Assembly (NCBI RefSeq): GCF_965363235.1
Contig: NC_134843.1
Coordinates: 92,413,795 to 92,477,794 of the forward strand
DNA from: Mytilus galloprovincialis
Taxonomy: Eukaryota; Mollusca; Bivalvia; Mytilida; Mytilidae
DNA: 64,000 nucleotides
Direction: 5' to 3'
Made by a program: the position numbers and the translations under genes. Shown here in pieces: positions 1 to 12,000 of this stretch. Positions within the stretch are counted from its first letter, which is position 1. The number at the start of each line of letters is the position of its first letter. Under the pieces are notes generated by a model. The model did not search any database and was not told the origin of the DNA. It was given only the letters and a program-made list of their open reading frames with translations.

Positions 1-427
1 TACAAAAAGGTAAGTTAATTGGAAAAAATAGAATAATTGCCATCTTCTCAATAAGAGTCCATAGTTGTTAAACATTTTCCCATTAGAAAAAGAATAGTTA
101 TTTTATCTTGGCCATAAAACCACTCGAATGAAAATGTCATTGGGACACTCAATTGAACAGTCAGAAAGATGCATTTTCCTGTCAACTATAGAAGACTTGA
201 GAAAAAGTATGAGGCAAGTGTTTCTCTAACAGGCGTCGATAATTGTTCAAGGAACCTTTCTACTATTCTTTCAGTATAATTCTCCTCAGAGAAATAACTG
301 CATGGTTAGATCATAATGGTATATTTTCATTCTTGTATAATATTTAGTAGTAATTTTTAAGAGGCAACTACTGTACATCTGTGGAAAACCAATAGGCAGT
401 GTGTCCATTTTAAGTGTATATTTTCAG
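1..427. other. PEPD intron (left edge)
   Basis: This is non-coding AT-rich sequence upstream of the first recognisable PEPD exon in the window. It ends in a normal acceptor (TTTTCAG at 421-427). I see no repeat and no additional PEPD exon; the preceding exons, coding for roughly the N-terminal half, must lie to the left of the window. Confidence 0.6.
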
Positions 428-3400
428 TGGAGACAATGGTTCTGTACTACATTATGGCCATGCAGGTGCCCCAAACAGTAAACTGGTGCAAGATGGTGAT
501 ATGTGGTAAGTTGGTAATTAGACACAATTATATCTTGTTGCTACATAGGATTCTTCTAGCACTTAAACCAAAAAAATATGAAGTCATTCTTTTCTGTCAG
601 TAATTTTTTATGCAAGTGTGATGAAAACTTTTGTCAGAATAATAAATGGACCAATGGCTATACAGACAACATAATTGCAGTATTAACTTTATTAATTGGA
701 GGCAGCATTCATGAAAATACCTTCTTTCTAATTAATTTTATGAATTAACGTAATTATTTTTATTTCAGTTTATTTGATATGGGCTGTGAGTATTATTGCT
801 ACACATCAGATATCACATGTTCCTTCCCAGCCAATGGAAAGTTTACAGAGAGACAAAAAGGAATATATGAAGCTGTATATAAATCTAGTAGGGCAGTAAT
901 GGCAGCTGTTAAACCAGGTACAGTTCTCATCAAGTCCCCAAAGTAACATGGAAAAACATTTCTTCATTATCATTTCTTTTCCTTAAGATAATGAATACTT
1001 GAATTAAGTTTTAAATTTTTATGGCTTGGTGTTAATTAGATTTTATTATTTAAATTTGTTAAAGACTTTTCACTTTTGCAATGTGTCATAAAGATATTAG
1101 AATTAGGTTGCAGCTGGTTTTGATAATGATTTTTTCCCCCTTGTGATTACTTAAGGATTTCTCATGTTTTTAGAATTTGATAGTTGATTAGACATTCAAA
1201 AAATTCAAGAATTGATGTATTGTACAACAATGTGATGCTCTTCCCATTTATTTCATCATTCAAGTTCTTGGATGAGTTATTCCTTTTATTACATTGCCTT
1301 TTAATGCCAATAGGTAAAAAAACAAATAGAAGCACTTACATATTTTTCAACACATTTTTACTTTGTGTAGATGCAACTTCATTGTCAACAACTATTGTTT
1401 TGTATGACGTCACAGATGTGAAATTACAGAATTTATTTCACATGCAGAATATCAGTTCATTTGACTGGAAAATCACAATCTTTCAATGGAACCAATGTAC
1501 TGTCCTATAACAATGTTATTTGTTTAAAGAGTAAAATAGAGTTCAGACGTATTTATACGTCTTCTTCTGAGACCAATACAGATATCTATAAATTTGCTAT
1601 TGTTTTTAGGTGTTTGTTGGGTTGACATGCACTTGCTGGCAGACAGAACACACCTAGAGGAATTGAAGAGACTTTGTCTGGTTACAGGAGATGTTGATGA
1701 GATGATGAAAGTCAGACTTGGGGCAGTGTTCATGCCACATGGTCTGGGTCATTTTATGGGACTAGATACACATGATGTGGGAGGATACCCAGAGGTATGG
1801 ATTCAATTTTAAATGGAAGAATTAATAAATATTTAATCTTTAATGGATGAGATTAGTGAATAAATATAGATTCCACAACTGCAACAAGTGTATTACAATA
1901 TTTCTCCACTCGAGAGAGTTAAATTTTAATATTTAAAGCGCGAGGCTTTCTGAGCTTTTTAAATAATTAAAATTTAACTGTTGAGAGTGAAGAAATATCG
2001 AGATACACAAATTACAGTGGTGGACTCTGTTTCCCTCATGAATTTTATCCTTCCTTTTCAAAGATTTGAGGAAAGTTGTGTACTTTTGATGTGACGTCAT
2101 CAGGCATGGTCGCCTTTTTTCATGACGATACAATAAGAAAAGAAGAAGAAAAGAAGAAAATTCAACGTCACAAGTAAATTTCAACCAATAATTTGCCGAG
2201 AACAGATTTTTCACCAGTGAGGAGAAATATTTTTCTCACACCGGTCAGGAAATGAGAAAATAGCACAAAAATTAGAGAAACTTACAAATACAACTAGAAT
2301 ATTTTTACAGTGATAAATGTATCTCAAAAAATTAATTAAATCTTATGAAATCATTAAGTCTTTGACAAGCAAATTAAATACCAGTCTATCATTCTTATGA
2401 TTTCAGGGCACGGAGAGAAGCAAAGAAGCAGGATTGAAATCCCTGAGAACAGTACGAACTCTAGAACAAAGAATGGTTCTCACCATTGAACCTGGAATAT
2501 ATTTTATTGATGTGGTGAGTTATTTATATATATTGTCTGGTAATGGTACTATATATGTAGATAAAGGAATATAAATGAATGAGACAGAATGCAAACAACT
2601 CAAAAACCAATGACAGCAGTAGGATGCATAATGTTGTAACTTATTGATTTATCTCAACATGTGTCCTATCTTAATAGATTTATATCCAAAATAGTTTACA
2701 AGGGCTATTATATGTTTCAACTTAATTCTTAATTTCATTGCAAATATTTACAGTTCATACTTAAAATCAAAAATCCTCTAATTGTCTGATTAGTGAAAAG
2801 GGAGGCAAAACGTCTTACATTCTAATGTTTTTTTGTAAATTTTACATATTTGTATTGTTTAAAGTTGTTTTTTTGTTGTTTGTATTTAGTAGCAATCCAT
2901 TGTTAGGATTTTATACTCATAAAATATTATATCTGATAGGTGTACTAAGTGTAAACAGTACTAGATTGTATTTATTCAATAACATAAAATAATTATTTGA
3001 TTTATATTATTCCAGTTATTGGATGCAGCTTTGAATAATCCAGAACAAGCCAAGTTTTTAGTACGGGAAAAGATTGACAGCCATCGAGGCTTTGGAGGGG
3101 TAAGCTATTTAATATCTTCATTGCTAGGTCAAGGAAAAGTTCAAGTATAATACCTTAAACAATAGCTAGAATGTGTCATATGAAATTTCAATCTGTTTAG
3201 ACGAAATATAGAAACATTTTTAGTTTGCATTACTTTGTACTTGATTTTGTTTTAAAAACGTTTTAAATGAGGCTTACAACCTGCCAATTATATATAATAT
3301 ATATGGTGAAATTGAACCTGTATAAGCTACATTTTCTGATAGATACTTTAAACTTATAGTATTAATGATTGATTTCCTAGGTAAGAATAGAAGATGATAT

Positions 3401-3527
3401 AGCAATAACTGAGGATGGAATGGAACTTATGACATGTGTTCCTAGAACTGTGGAAGAGATCGAGAGATTAATGGAGGAGGGTAGGAAACAGCCACCAATG
3501 CCTCTCCCACAGGACATGAAAAAGTGA
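428..3527 (+). CDS. PEPD: Xaa-Pro dipeptidase (prolidase), C-terminal half, 6 exons
   Basis: Prolidase is a cytosolic binuclear metallopeptidase of the M24 (pita-bread) family that splits dipeptides with C-terminal proline or hydroxyproline, as in collagen turnover. Exons: 428-505, 769-917, 1610-1794, 2407-2514, 3016-3099, 3381-3527, with AG/GT borders and matching phases, giving about 249 residues up to TGA. The product aligns with human PEPD from about residue 246 to the end. All five metal ligands can be seen: Asp in FDMG and in SDITC (exon 2 here), His in HGLGHF (exon 3), Glu in TIEPG (exon 4) and Glu in RIEDD (last exon). The conserved [10 protein letters not shown] segment follows. The N-terminal half lies outside the window. 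An AATAAA at 3707-3712 is a plausible poly(A) signal. Identification is by recall of the human protein; nothing suggests that the gene is broken. Confidence 0.95.
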
Positions 3528-4343
3528 TTTCAAATGTTGATAGTTATATTTCATACTGTCTCAAACAGACACTAAATAATTCATGCCTACAATGTTCTCC
3601 CTAGTCAGTTTTCTTGTGGGTTATGGGCTGCTTTAAATATCATTTAATTTTTATGTTATCATTTCACTGTATTTACTATAATAGTATTTGCTACTAGAAC
3701 TTAAATAATAAATAAGGTTACCTTGAGTTATCCAGGTAAATGTTTATGGCTGATGGCAGATACAACTAGGAAGTTCCAGGTTAAATTAGACGTATGTCTG
3801 CATCAAGTACTGGAGTAATTCTGCAAAGTCAAAAAGTACTCACCACTGGTTCTGTGATAATGAGTTCTGGACATTTATAAACAATACTTTGGTTCTTGGT
3901 GCAATGTTGAAAGAACTATTAATTCATAAATTTCTAAAATAGATATTTGTTATGAGCTTACATGGAAAGTAAATATACATGTAGTTTGATGAAAATCATT
4001 CTGATGATTAAAGGGGCTGTTTTATATATAAATTCCAGTATTGTTTTGAACTGAATGACAGGAGTTAATTATTCAAGAATTCCATAAGATGGAAAATATG
4101 AACCAGTTAAATTTCTTTGTATCAGATCAGAAGATACTATTTTTTAGCATAAATGGTGCATGGTATATTTCTATCCACAAAGCTTTTCTCATCTACAGGC
4201 AATTTAAATGATGTTTTCTTTATATCAAATTAGCATGTAATTAAATAAGCAATATTTAAATGTTATAACATACTGTAAATGCAATACAGAAGTTTTAATT
4301 TGCCATTATAGAAATTTTATCTTATTTGAGTATAATAGTTGTA

Positions 4344-4945
4344 GAGTGGGGTGCTCATTTTCGCCGGGGACACAATTTCGCAGTTTAAGGATTTTGAGGT
4401 GTAAAAACTTCAAAGGATGGCTGAAATGGAAGAAATGTACCCGTTAATTATATTTTTGTAACAAATATAATATTTTTTTAAACTGAGACAAAATTGCGGC
4501 TCCTACCGAAAATGACCGAAAAACGGACAACGATTTTCAGACAATTTCCTGAATAAAAAACACGATTTCAAAGAAGTATTTCTAAGTAAATATTTGACTG
4601 AATGCCCTAATTTTGAATTCTTTATACCTTTGGAATGTCTGCTATTCATCTATAATGCAATTGATTTGATAAAAATTGTTAAAAGCTGCGGTTATTTGGT
4701 TCTAAATAGATGTGTAAAAACGGCGAATATGTGTCCCCCATTGACAAAACATCCGGAAATTTCAAACACCCTTTAATCTAACTTTTCAGATGATTTTCTT
4801 AAAACAAACCGGTTTTCAAGCTTAAGTATATTTTGCATTTGAAGTTATCTTCATATAGAAATATCAGTATACTTCAAAAACATTTAGACCTGAACATAAA
4901 CTGTAGAAAACATGGAAAGATGTGGCGAAAATGAGCACCCCACTC
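4344..4945. mobile_element. Miniature inverted-repeat element, TA target site
   Basis: Both ends carry the same inverted sequence, GAGTGGGGTGCTCATTTTCG at the left and its reverse complement at the right. TA is duplicated at 4342-4343 and 4946-4947. The element is about 602 bp and has no transposase frame. A TA duplication fits a Tc1/mariner-type mobiliser, but the superfamily is inferred. Confidence 0.75.
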
Positions 4946-6169
4946 TATTTGTCAACTGTTAGAGAGAAAAACATTAATGTATTGTTTATATTCTGATATG
5001 TGTTGACTATATGTATAATGAAAAATTGAGAATAATCAACAGTAATAATCTCAATAATGACAAAAACATATTTACTTCCATAATGTTCCCCTTGTTTATA
5101 TACTGTCGATTTATTTATTTGGAAGTTGACTTATTTTTTCTTGATTTCATTTGTTAAACGAGTGAAAAAATTACTTATTATTTGTTTGTGTGAAAAATAT
5201 ATTAAGACCAAAATAATTCATTCTGTGCTCAGTCATTAATATATAGCAATATATAGATCTTTACAAAATGGGTTTTTATTTTGATTAATTCTTGTTGATA
5301 GAATATTTGTCTATAAAATGTGACATGATAATTTCATGTTATAGGATTTTTTTTCTGCTATTAGACAAATCATCTGTAAAAGTATTATATATGTATCCAA
5401 GATAATGTTAGGGTATTAACATATTCAGTTTCTCTAAATATATCTGATTTTAAATATAATCTTTTTGTCAATTTTTTTTTTTTATTCATTTACTTTTTGC
5501 AATTGAATGCACAGAAACATACAATATGAATAGTATGAGGCTTGTGATAAAATCTTTTCACACTCAAATATTTGTGAAGTACCAATTTTTGAGGATTTTC
5601 TAATGGTTTACTCAATAAAATGTGATGACCTACAAATCATAAAACACCACTTATTTATTACTCACCAAATATGAAAACCACTAATTTCAAAATTGTGGAA
5701 TGTGCACACTACTGGATTATTAAAAAAATACAAATATCAACATTTAATACTATGAAAATGTGAAATGATGTATGTAAATTATTATTAGACATCTCAAGTG
5801 CCATATTTAAATATCATCATCAGTATAATCATCAGTATATATTTTATATTAAGATCCTTCTCACTGTGATATTCAAATAAATAGTTCATAGTTCAATTTG
5901 GTGTATTCATTGATATGAAACAAAGATGTGTTGTCTTCTGTATCACGGTATGTATAAATTCTCTCCAAGTACCTGATTGTTGTTGTGAACAATTAAGTCT
6001 GCCTCATATCTTGACTATCATCTAGAAATTGACTTTGAGGCTCAGTTGAGAACAAAACATTATGACAAAAGAGATGATTTCTGCTTCCCATTAGTGAATA
6101 CTGTGTATCAACATTCAGTGCCTTGCATTTCCTATCATGATAGAGGGTTGCTGTTTAAGTTAAAGTTAT

Positions 6170-6545
6170 AAAACCAAGAGTTCCAAGTGGTGCAGTTGAA
6201 GTCATCCCTTCTAAAATGTTATGGATACCATCACGATTCTGTTGACCATTATGGAATATGTGTTTCACAGAGGATGACAAATATTTTCCTATTGTTGTAA
6301 TCACTATCGCCATCCTCTTTTCCTTGAATGCGACCTATCAAATTATACTTATCACGATGTAATGAGCAACACAATGGGTACCACATGTGGACCTGTATCT
6401 GCTTACCCTTCTGGAGCACCTTAGGTCATCCCCAGTTTTAGTGGAGTTCCTGTAGCACAGTCTGGTTTTCAAGGTTGTGTTTTGTAGACCTTTCTTCTTT
6501 TGTTTGTTTTGGGTTTTTTTGCCATGTTATTGTCATTTCATTTTT
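6170..6545. repeat. Dispersed mussel-type repeat, copy 1
   Basis: The sequence from roughly 6170 to 6420 recurs in diverged form at about 20190-20395 inside NOP9 intron 1. Shared blocks include ATTATGGAATAT followed by TGTTTCACAGA, then a GCGACCTA/GTGACCTA block and a CAACACAATGG block. No coding capacity. Exact ends were not resolved. Confidence 0.5.
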
Positions 6546-6594
6546 GACCTATTAGTATTATATAATAATTAGTAGTATTTGAAAAACAGACCAA

Positions 6595-7990
6595 AACACA
6601 AGAGTGCACACGCTGGAATGTCTCATTTGCTTTACTGACCATTTATTTTATGCTGATAGTCCTAAATTATCACATTACCATGACATAATCCCAAGAAAAT
6701 GAGATTAAGGTGAGATAAACCAAGCAAGAAATACATGTACACTTTACCTTGAAAACATTATATTGACCAATGAACCATGAAAATGAGGTCAAGGTCAGAT
6801 AAACCAAGCAAGAAATACATGTACACTTTATCTTGAAAACATTATATTGACCAATGAACCATGAAAATGAGGTCAAGGTCAGATAAACCAAGCAAGAAAT
6901 ACATGTACACTTCACCTTGAAAACATTATATTGACCAATGAACCATGAAATTGAGGTCAAGGTCAGATAAACCAAGCAAGAAATACATGTACACTTTACC
7001 TTGAAAACATTATATTGACCAATGAACCATGCAATTGAGGTCAAGGTCAGATGATCCTGACAGATAAACCTGTACATCTTAATGTGATTTCATGCATCAA
7101 ATTTAGTAAACTTATTGCTTTTAATACCATATAAGTAAACTTGACTAAGAAAACTTAACATTGACCAATGAACCATAGAAGTGAGGTCAAGGTCAGATGA
7201 TACCTGTCGGACAGACATATACACCTAACAATCATTCCATGCACTAAATATGGTTGAACTGTCTACTGCTTATTGTTTAACAATGAAAATGAGATCAGTC
7301 AAATAAAACATGCCGGACTGACAAAAAACATTCTAAAAATATTTCCATACACTAAAATATAGCGGACCTATTCATAGCATTCGGTATTTGAAAAACGGAC
7401 CTAAACTTTAATATTTTTGAAACCCTGAACAAGAAATCGAGGTCGAGGTCAGATGACACCTGCAAGTTGGACATGTACCTTATAATCATTCCATATACCC
7501 AATATAGTTGACCAATGGCTTATAGTATCCAAGATATAGATTTGACCACGAAAACTTAATCTTGATCACTGAGCCATGAAATGATGTGAAAGTCATATGA
7601 AAACTGTCCGACAACCACAAGGACCTTAAAAGGTACGCACACATCAAATAGAGTTATCCTATCAATCATAAGAAGACAGAAATAAACATTTCAAAAATCT
7701 TTACATTTTTTTCAGGAAGTCACTGAACCATTTATAACAAGAATGTGTCCAAAATCTGCACTATCATTTTCTATGTTCAGTGGACTGTGAAAATGAGATA
7801 AAATCTCTAATTTGGCATTGAAATTAGAAAGATCATATCATAGGGAACATGCTTAGTAAGTTTCAAGTTGATAGGACTTCAAACTTCATCAAAAACTACC
7901 TCGTCCAAAAACTTTAACCTGAAGCAGGACAAACGGACAGACGGACGGATGCACAGACCAGAAAACATAATGCCAATAAATCGGGCATAA
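6595..7990. repeat. Dispersed repeat with internal 84-bp tandem expansion
   Basis: A long dispersed repeat begins near AGTGCACACGCTGGAATGTC and ends near CAGACCAGAAAACATAATGC. Between 6713 and 7048 it carries four tandem 84-bp units (starts 6713, 6797, 6881, 6965), with decayed related units after that. The right part (about 7720-7990) is the reverse complement of a repeat at 58913-59355 in PRMT5. The tandem structure leaves a 135-codon open frame on the minus strand, which is not a gene. Confidence 0.8.
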
Positions 7991-8124
7991 AAATGTTTTC
8001 AAGGACAATTGGCCATATTATGATGGAAACTTCATAACATAAGGCATCTATAAACAGAGATTGACACATACAGGTCTTATACCTTCTAGAATATAAAGTT
8101 TTAAGAAGTACTGTAATGCCATAG

Positions 8125-8560
8125 TCACTGGATCACTATCCCTATGTCTCAGTTTCTGCAATAGAAGTGACTAATGAACCTTTAAAATGAGGTTAAGGTC
8201 AGATGAAACCTGCCAGACTGACAAGTACTATTACAATCATTCCATACACCACATATAATTGACTGCTTATAGTATCTAAGAAATGAACATGAGCAACACC
8301 AACCTTGATCCCTGAACAGAGATCAAGGTAAGGTGAAATATGCCTAGACATGTCAACATTGCAAGATACCCATATACTTAATATAGTTATATGATTACTC
8401 ATAATTAGTGAGATATTCACCTGACCTAAAAGATTTAATTTCGAGCAATCTGTGAACCATGAAAATGAGATCAAGGACAACGGACATATGACAATAGAAA
8501 CTTTGTAACATAACATATCTGCAAACAAAGTATGATTCATCCAGGTCTTCTACCTTCTGA
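8125..8560. repeat. Partial second copy of the 6595-7990 family
   Basis: Blocks such as GAGGTTAAGGTCAGATGAAACC and the ATTGACTGCTTATAGTATCT segment match the interior of the preceding repeat. The copy is diverged and its edges are approximate. Nothing coding. Confidence 0.5.
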
Positions 8561-9030
8561 AATATAAAGCTTTAAACAAATAGTTTACACCATTGCCTAA
8601 TTGTAATCCCTATATATATGTCTCACTTTCTGAGATCTTTAATCATGTATTAATCTGCATGATATTTGGTAGTTGACTAAAGGTAGAAATAAAAGAGTCC
8701 ATATTTAATAATAGGACCCCAAAATTCAGAAGATAAATTAACACGGACAACAGCTACATCTTGTCCTGGTCTTATAAAGTAATTCAGGTATGTTTCATTA
8801 TATCCAAATGCTAACTTTCCAGTGTGCTACAACCTATTTTTTTCTTTAAATAAAAACCCAATAATCAGATTGATACTTGGTGAGACAGAGAGAATAGACA
8901 AAAATAGTGTTTAAAACTACTTAATTCTATGTTTTCAAAAATTGGAGAAACTCGACTTCATAATTGATACCATTGAAATATACGAATTAAAGATGTGTCA
9001 AAGATAAAACTAAAATATTTGTTAAAATTT

Positions 9031-12000
9031 TTATTTCTTTTTCTTCTTCCCAGTCACTTCATTTAACAAATGTTTCATTTTCTTGTCTTTTAATTGATAT
9101 TCTTTTGATTGTTTTTTACTTCCTGGTATTGTTTGTTCATATCCTAGTTTCCTTTTGTACAATACAGGTTTCTTTGTTTTAGCTTCCTCTTCATCATCAC
9201 TGTCCTGGAAAAATAAATAATACTTAAAATATTTCTCCTAACTGTTATAAACATATTACAATATATACGCTGCTGAAATATACTGATACTGTAAACTAAT
9301 TCATTTTCTTGGATACTTTTCGTGTTCAGCCAATTCTAGACTATTTTGCACCTATTTAGTTACGCAATTTCCAAATTTACTTGATATAGGTAAGTTAGGA
9401 AAAATTCAAGTCTTACATATTTTTCTACTCACTAAATTAAATTGCTCGCGCAAAATTAGTTTGTTTACAGTTATACAGATACTGTCACAAATATATAATT
9501 AGTATATGTGGCTTTAATGGTCTAGTGGTAGGGTTTAAGCCTCTAAGTATAGGAGGTCATGGTTTCCATCCTTAGTTAAGCCTGATCAGACTTGTTTTCG
9601 CTGCTTGTCTGCCAAGCATGCTGCATTATGGGTAAGAACATACTGGTAGGCTCAGAGTCATATTAATGTGTTTAGGTAGTTAGTATAAAGCAGAGGTCAT
9701 TATCATATCACATCAACATGTTTTCGTTCTGATACTTCATCAAATTTATTAATTCAAGCAGAAGAAACCAGGTATGTTTGTGATGATGTAGAGCTAACCA
9801 GCAAGTGGAATGTAAAAAGTCTTGTTATGTGAATACAATTGTAAAGTGAACATATCTTGTGCTGCAAACATTATATGATGAGTAGATGTGAGGTATGTAT
9901 TTTGGAAACTCAATGATACAAATAACAAGAGTAATGTGAACATAAGTCTCTTTACTTTTTTGCATTAGGTGTATAAGATTAATCAAGAATATACCAAAAC
10001 TATACCTCTAACTTAAGTGGATTGTCTTCAGATTTACTACTACCTTTCTTCTTTTTATTTCCTGAGGAATCAACTGTAGAATATAATGAAATATTATCAC
10101 ATTTGTCGCAATACATTGAATAACTCATTTAGTTTTATCCAAATTTACAATAAATCATTACTATGGTTAAAACCAGATGCTCTGCAGGGCGCAGCTTTAT
10201 ACGACCGCAGAGCTTGAACCCTGAACGGTTGGGGCAAGTATGGACACAACATTCAAGCTGGATTCAGCTCTAAATTTGGATTGTGATTAAATAGTTGACA
10301 CAGCATAGGTTTCTGACACAGAATTAATGTGGTCTAATGAACTTAAAAAATTTTTTTTGCCTTTGAGCAATTCACTATGCTGTTGAATATTAATCCTCTC
10401 ACAAAAAAATTTGAAGAAATTTTCTTTTTATTTATGAAATCTGAAATGAGAAAAATTGAACACCCCCAAATTTTTTTTTCCCTTATTCCAAAACTGATCT
10501 CAATTCAAATTTCTAATGGAGTTCGCAACAATAACTACTCATTTAAATACATCATAAAATATTAAAATGTAAAAAAAGTGCTTGTTATCAATTAATGGTA
10601 AAGATTGTTTTAATTTATCAGTTGGTAGTACAAGTGAATATACATTGTATATTGTATAAAACAATGATTTAAGGAGGCTCGCGGGTATAAGATTTTCAGA
10701 AAAAAAATAAACTTTATTTTTTTATTACAAATTCTATTTATTACCTTAAGTAGTTGTTACTTTATCATATGGTGCAAAAATCATTCCACAAAATCAATTT
10801 GTGTTGGCCCCAGGTGACTTTTAAAATGTAGATATCATTGAAAAAGCTCCAAATTATCTCCCTTTGGTCAAAAATGCCATTTTTTTGGCATTAAAATTGA
10901 AATATCTTTTTTAACTTGTCGGTGACCTATATTTTTTATTGTTGTTTTCAAATAAGCCGTTCATAAACTAAATAATTGTAAAATTTAAGCGATTTCTGTA
11001 ATTTAGTTCCTTTTTTATTTCGATATTACCGCTATTTCTCCTATTAGTTCAACAGAAAAAAAGGACATTAACAAAAATGTATGCTTCTTTCGAAGGCAGA
11101 TTGTGAGCGTAAATGAACGGTGACCCCATTTTTTTAATTCATTTTTCTAGTTAGTATAAGATAAAGTTCATTTATAGAAAAATATAGAGAAATCCTATAT
11201 TAAATAAAAAAATTGATTTAGACCCGCCAGCCCCCTTAAGTTGATTCAACTACTATTCTGGACAAAGAAAGATAACTCCAATTGAAAATTTCTTGCTATT
11301 GTGCAATACTGTGCAATTGAAAATACTTGCTATTGCACAATACTGTGCAATTGAAGATTTCTTGCTATTGTGCAATTGAAAATTTCTTGCTATTGCACAA
11401 TACTGTGCAATTCAAGATTTCTTGCTATTGCTGAATACTGTGCAATTAAAAATTTCTTGCTATTGCACAATACTTAATATAATAATTTTGGATCCTGATT
11501 TGGACCAACTTGAAAACTGGGCCCATAATCAAAAATCTAAGTACATGTTTAGTCTCAGCATATCAAAGAAGCCCAAGAATTCAATTTTTGTTAAAATCAA
11601 ACTTAGTTTAATTTTGGACCCTTTGGACTTTAATGTAGCCCAATTTGAAAACGGGACCAAAAATTAAGAATCTACAAACACAGTTAGATTTGGCATATAA
11701 AGAACCCCAACTATTCAATTTTTTATGAAATCAAACAAAGTTTAATTTTGGACAAACTTGAAAACACGGCCCATTATCAAAATCTAAGTACATTTTTAGA
11801 TTCAGCATATCAAAGAACCCCAAGTATTTAATTTTTGTTAAAATCAAACTAAGTTTAATTTGGACCCTTTTGGACCTTAATGTATATCTAGACCAATTTG
11901 AAAACGGGACCAAAAATTAAGAATCTACATACACAGTTAGATTCGGCATATCAAAGAACCCCAATTATTCAATTTTTGATGAAATCAAACAAAGTTTAAT

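Larger units (their letters stand above)
3528..9030. other. PEPD-NOP9 intergenic region (tail to tail)
   Basis: This 5.5 kb separates two convergent genes. It holds the PEPD 3' UTR (AATAAA at 3707), an inverted-repeat element at 4344-4945, and mussel dispersed repeats from about 6170 to 8560, described separately. The stretches 4950-6170 and 8560-9030 are AT-rich with no gene or RNA that I can recognise. Open frames here, including a 135-codon minus-strand one at 6670-7077, come from tandem repeats. Confidence 0.6.

Noticed and set aside
1-9. Possible exon end (TACAAAAAG before GTAAGT) at the window start
   Set aside because: The residues do not match prolidase upstream of the GDNG segment, and phase cannot be confirmed from nine bases.
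6713-7048. Regularly spaced direct repeats resembling a CRISPR array
   Set aside because: The whole 84-bp unit is repeated with no unique spacers, in an animal genome; it is an ordinary tandem repeat.
6670-7077. 135-codon minus-strand open frame with repeating peptide
   Set aside because: The repetition mirrors the 84-bp DNA repeat (a multiple of three), which keeps the frame open by chance; not a gene.
11422-11913. 60-81-codon frames in the large repeat
   Set aside because: Repeat-derived AT-rich frames on both strands with no protein-like features.
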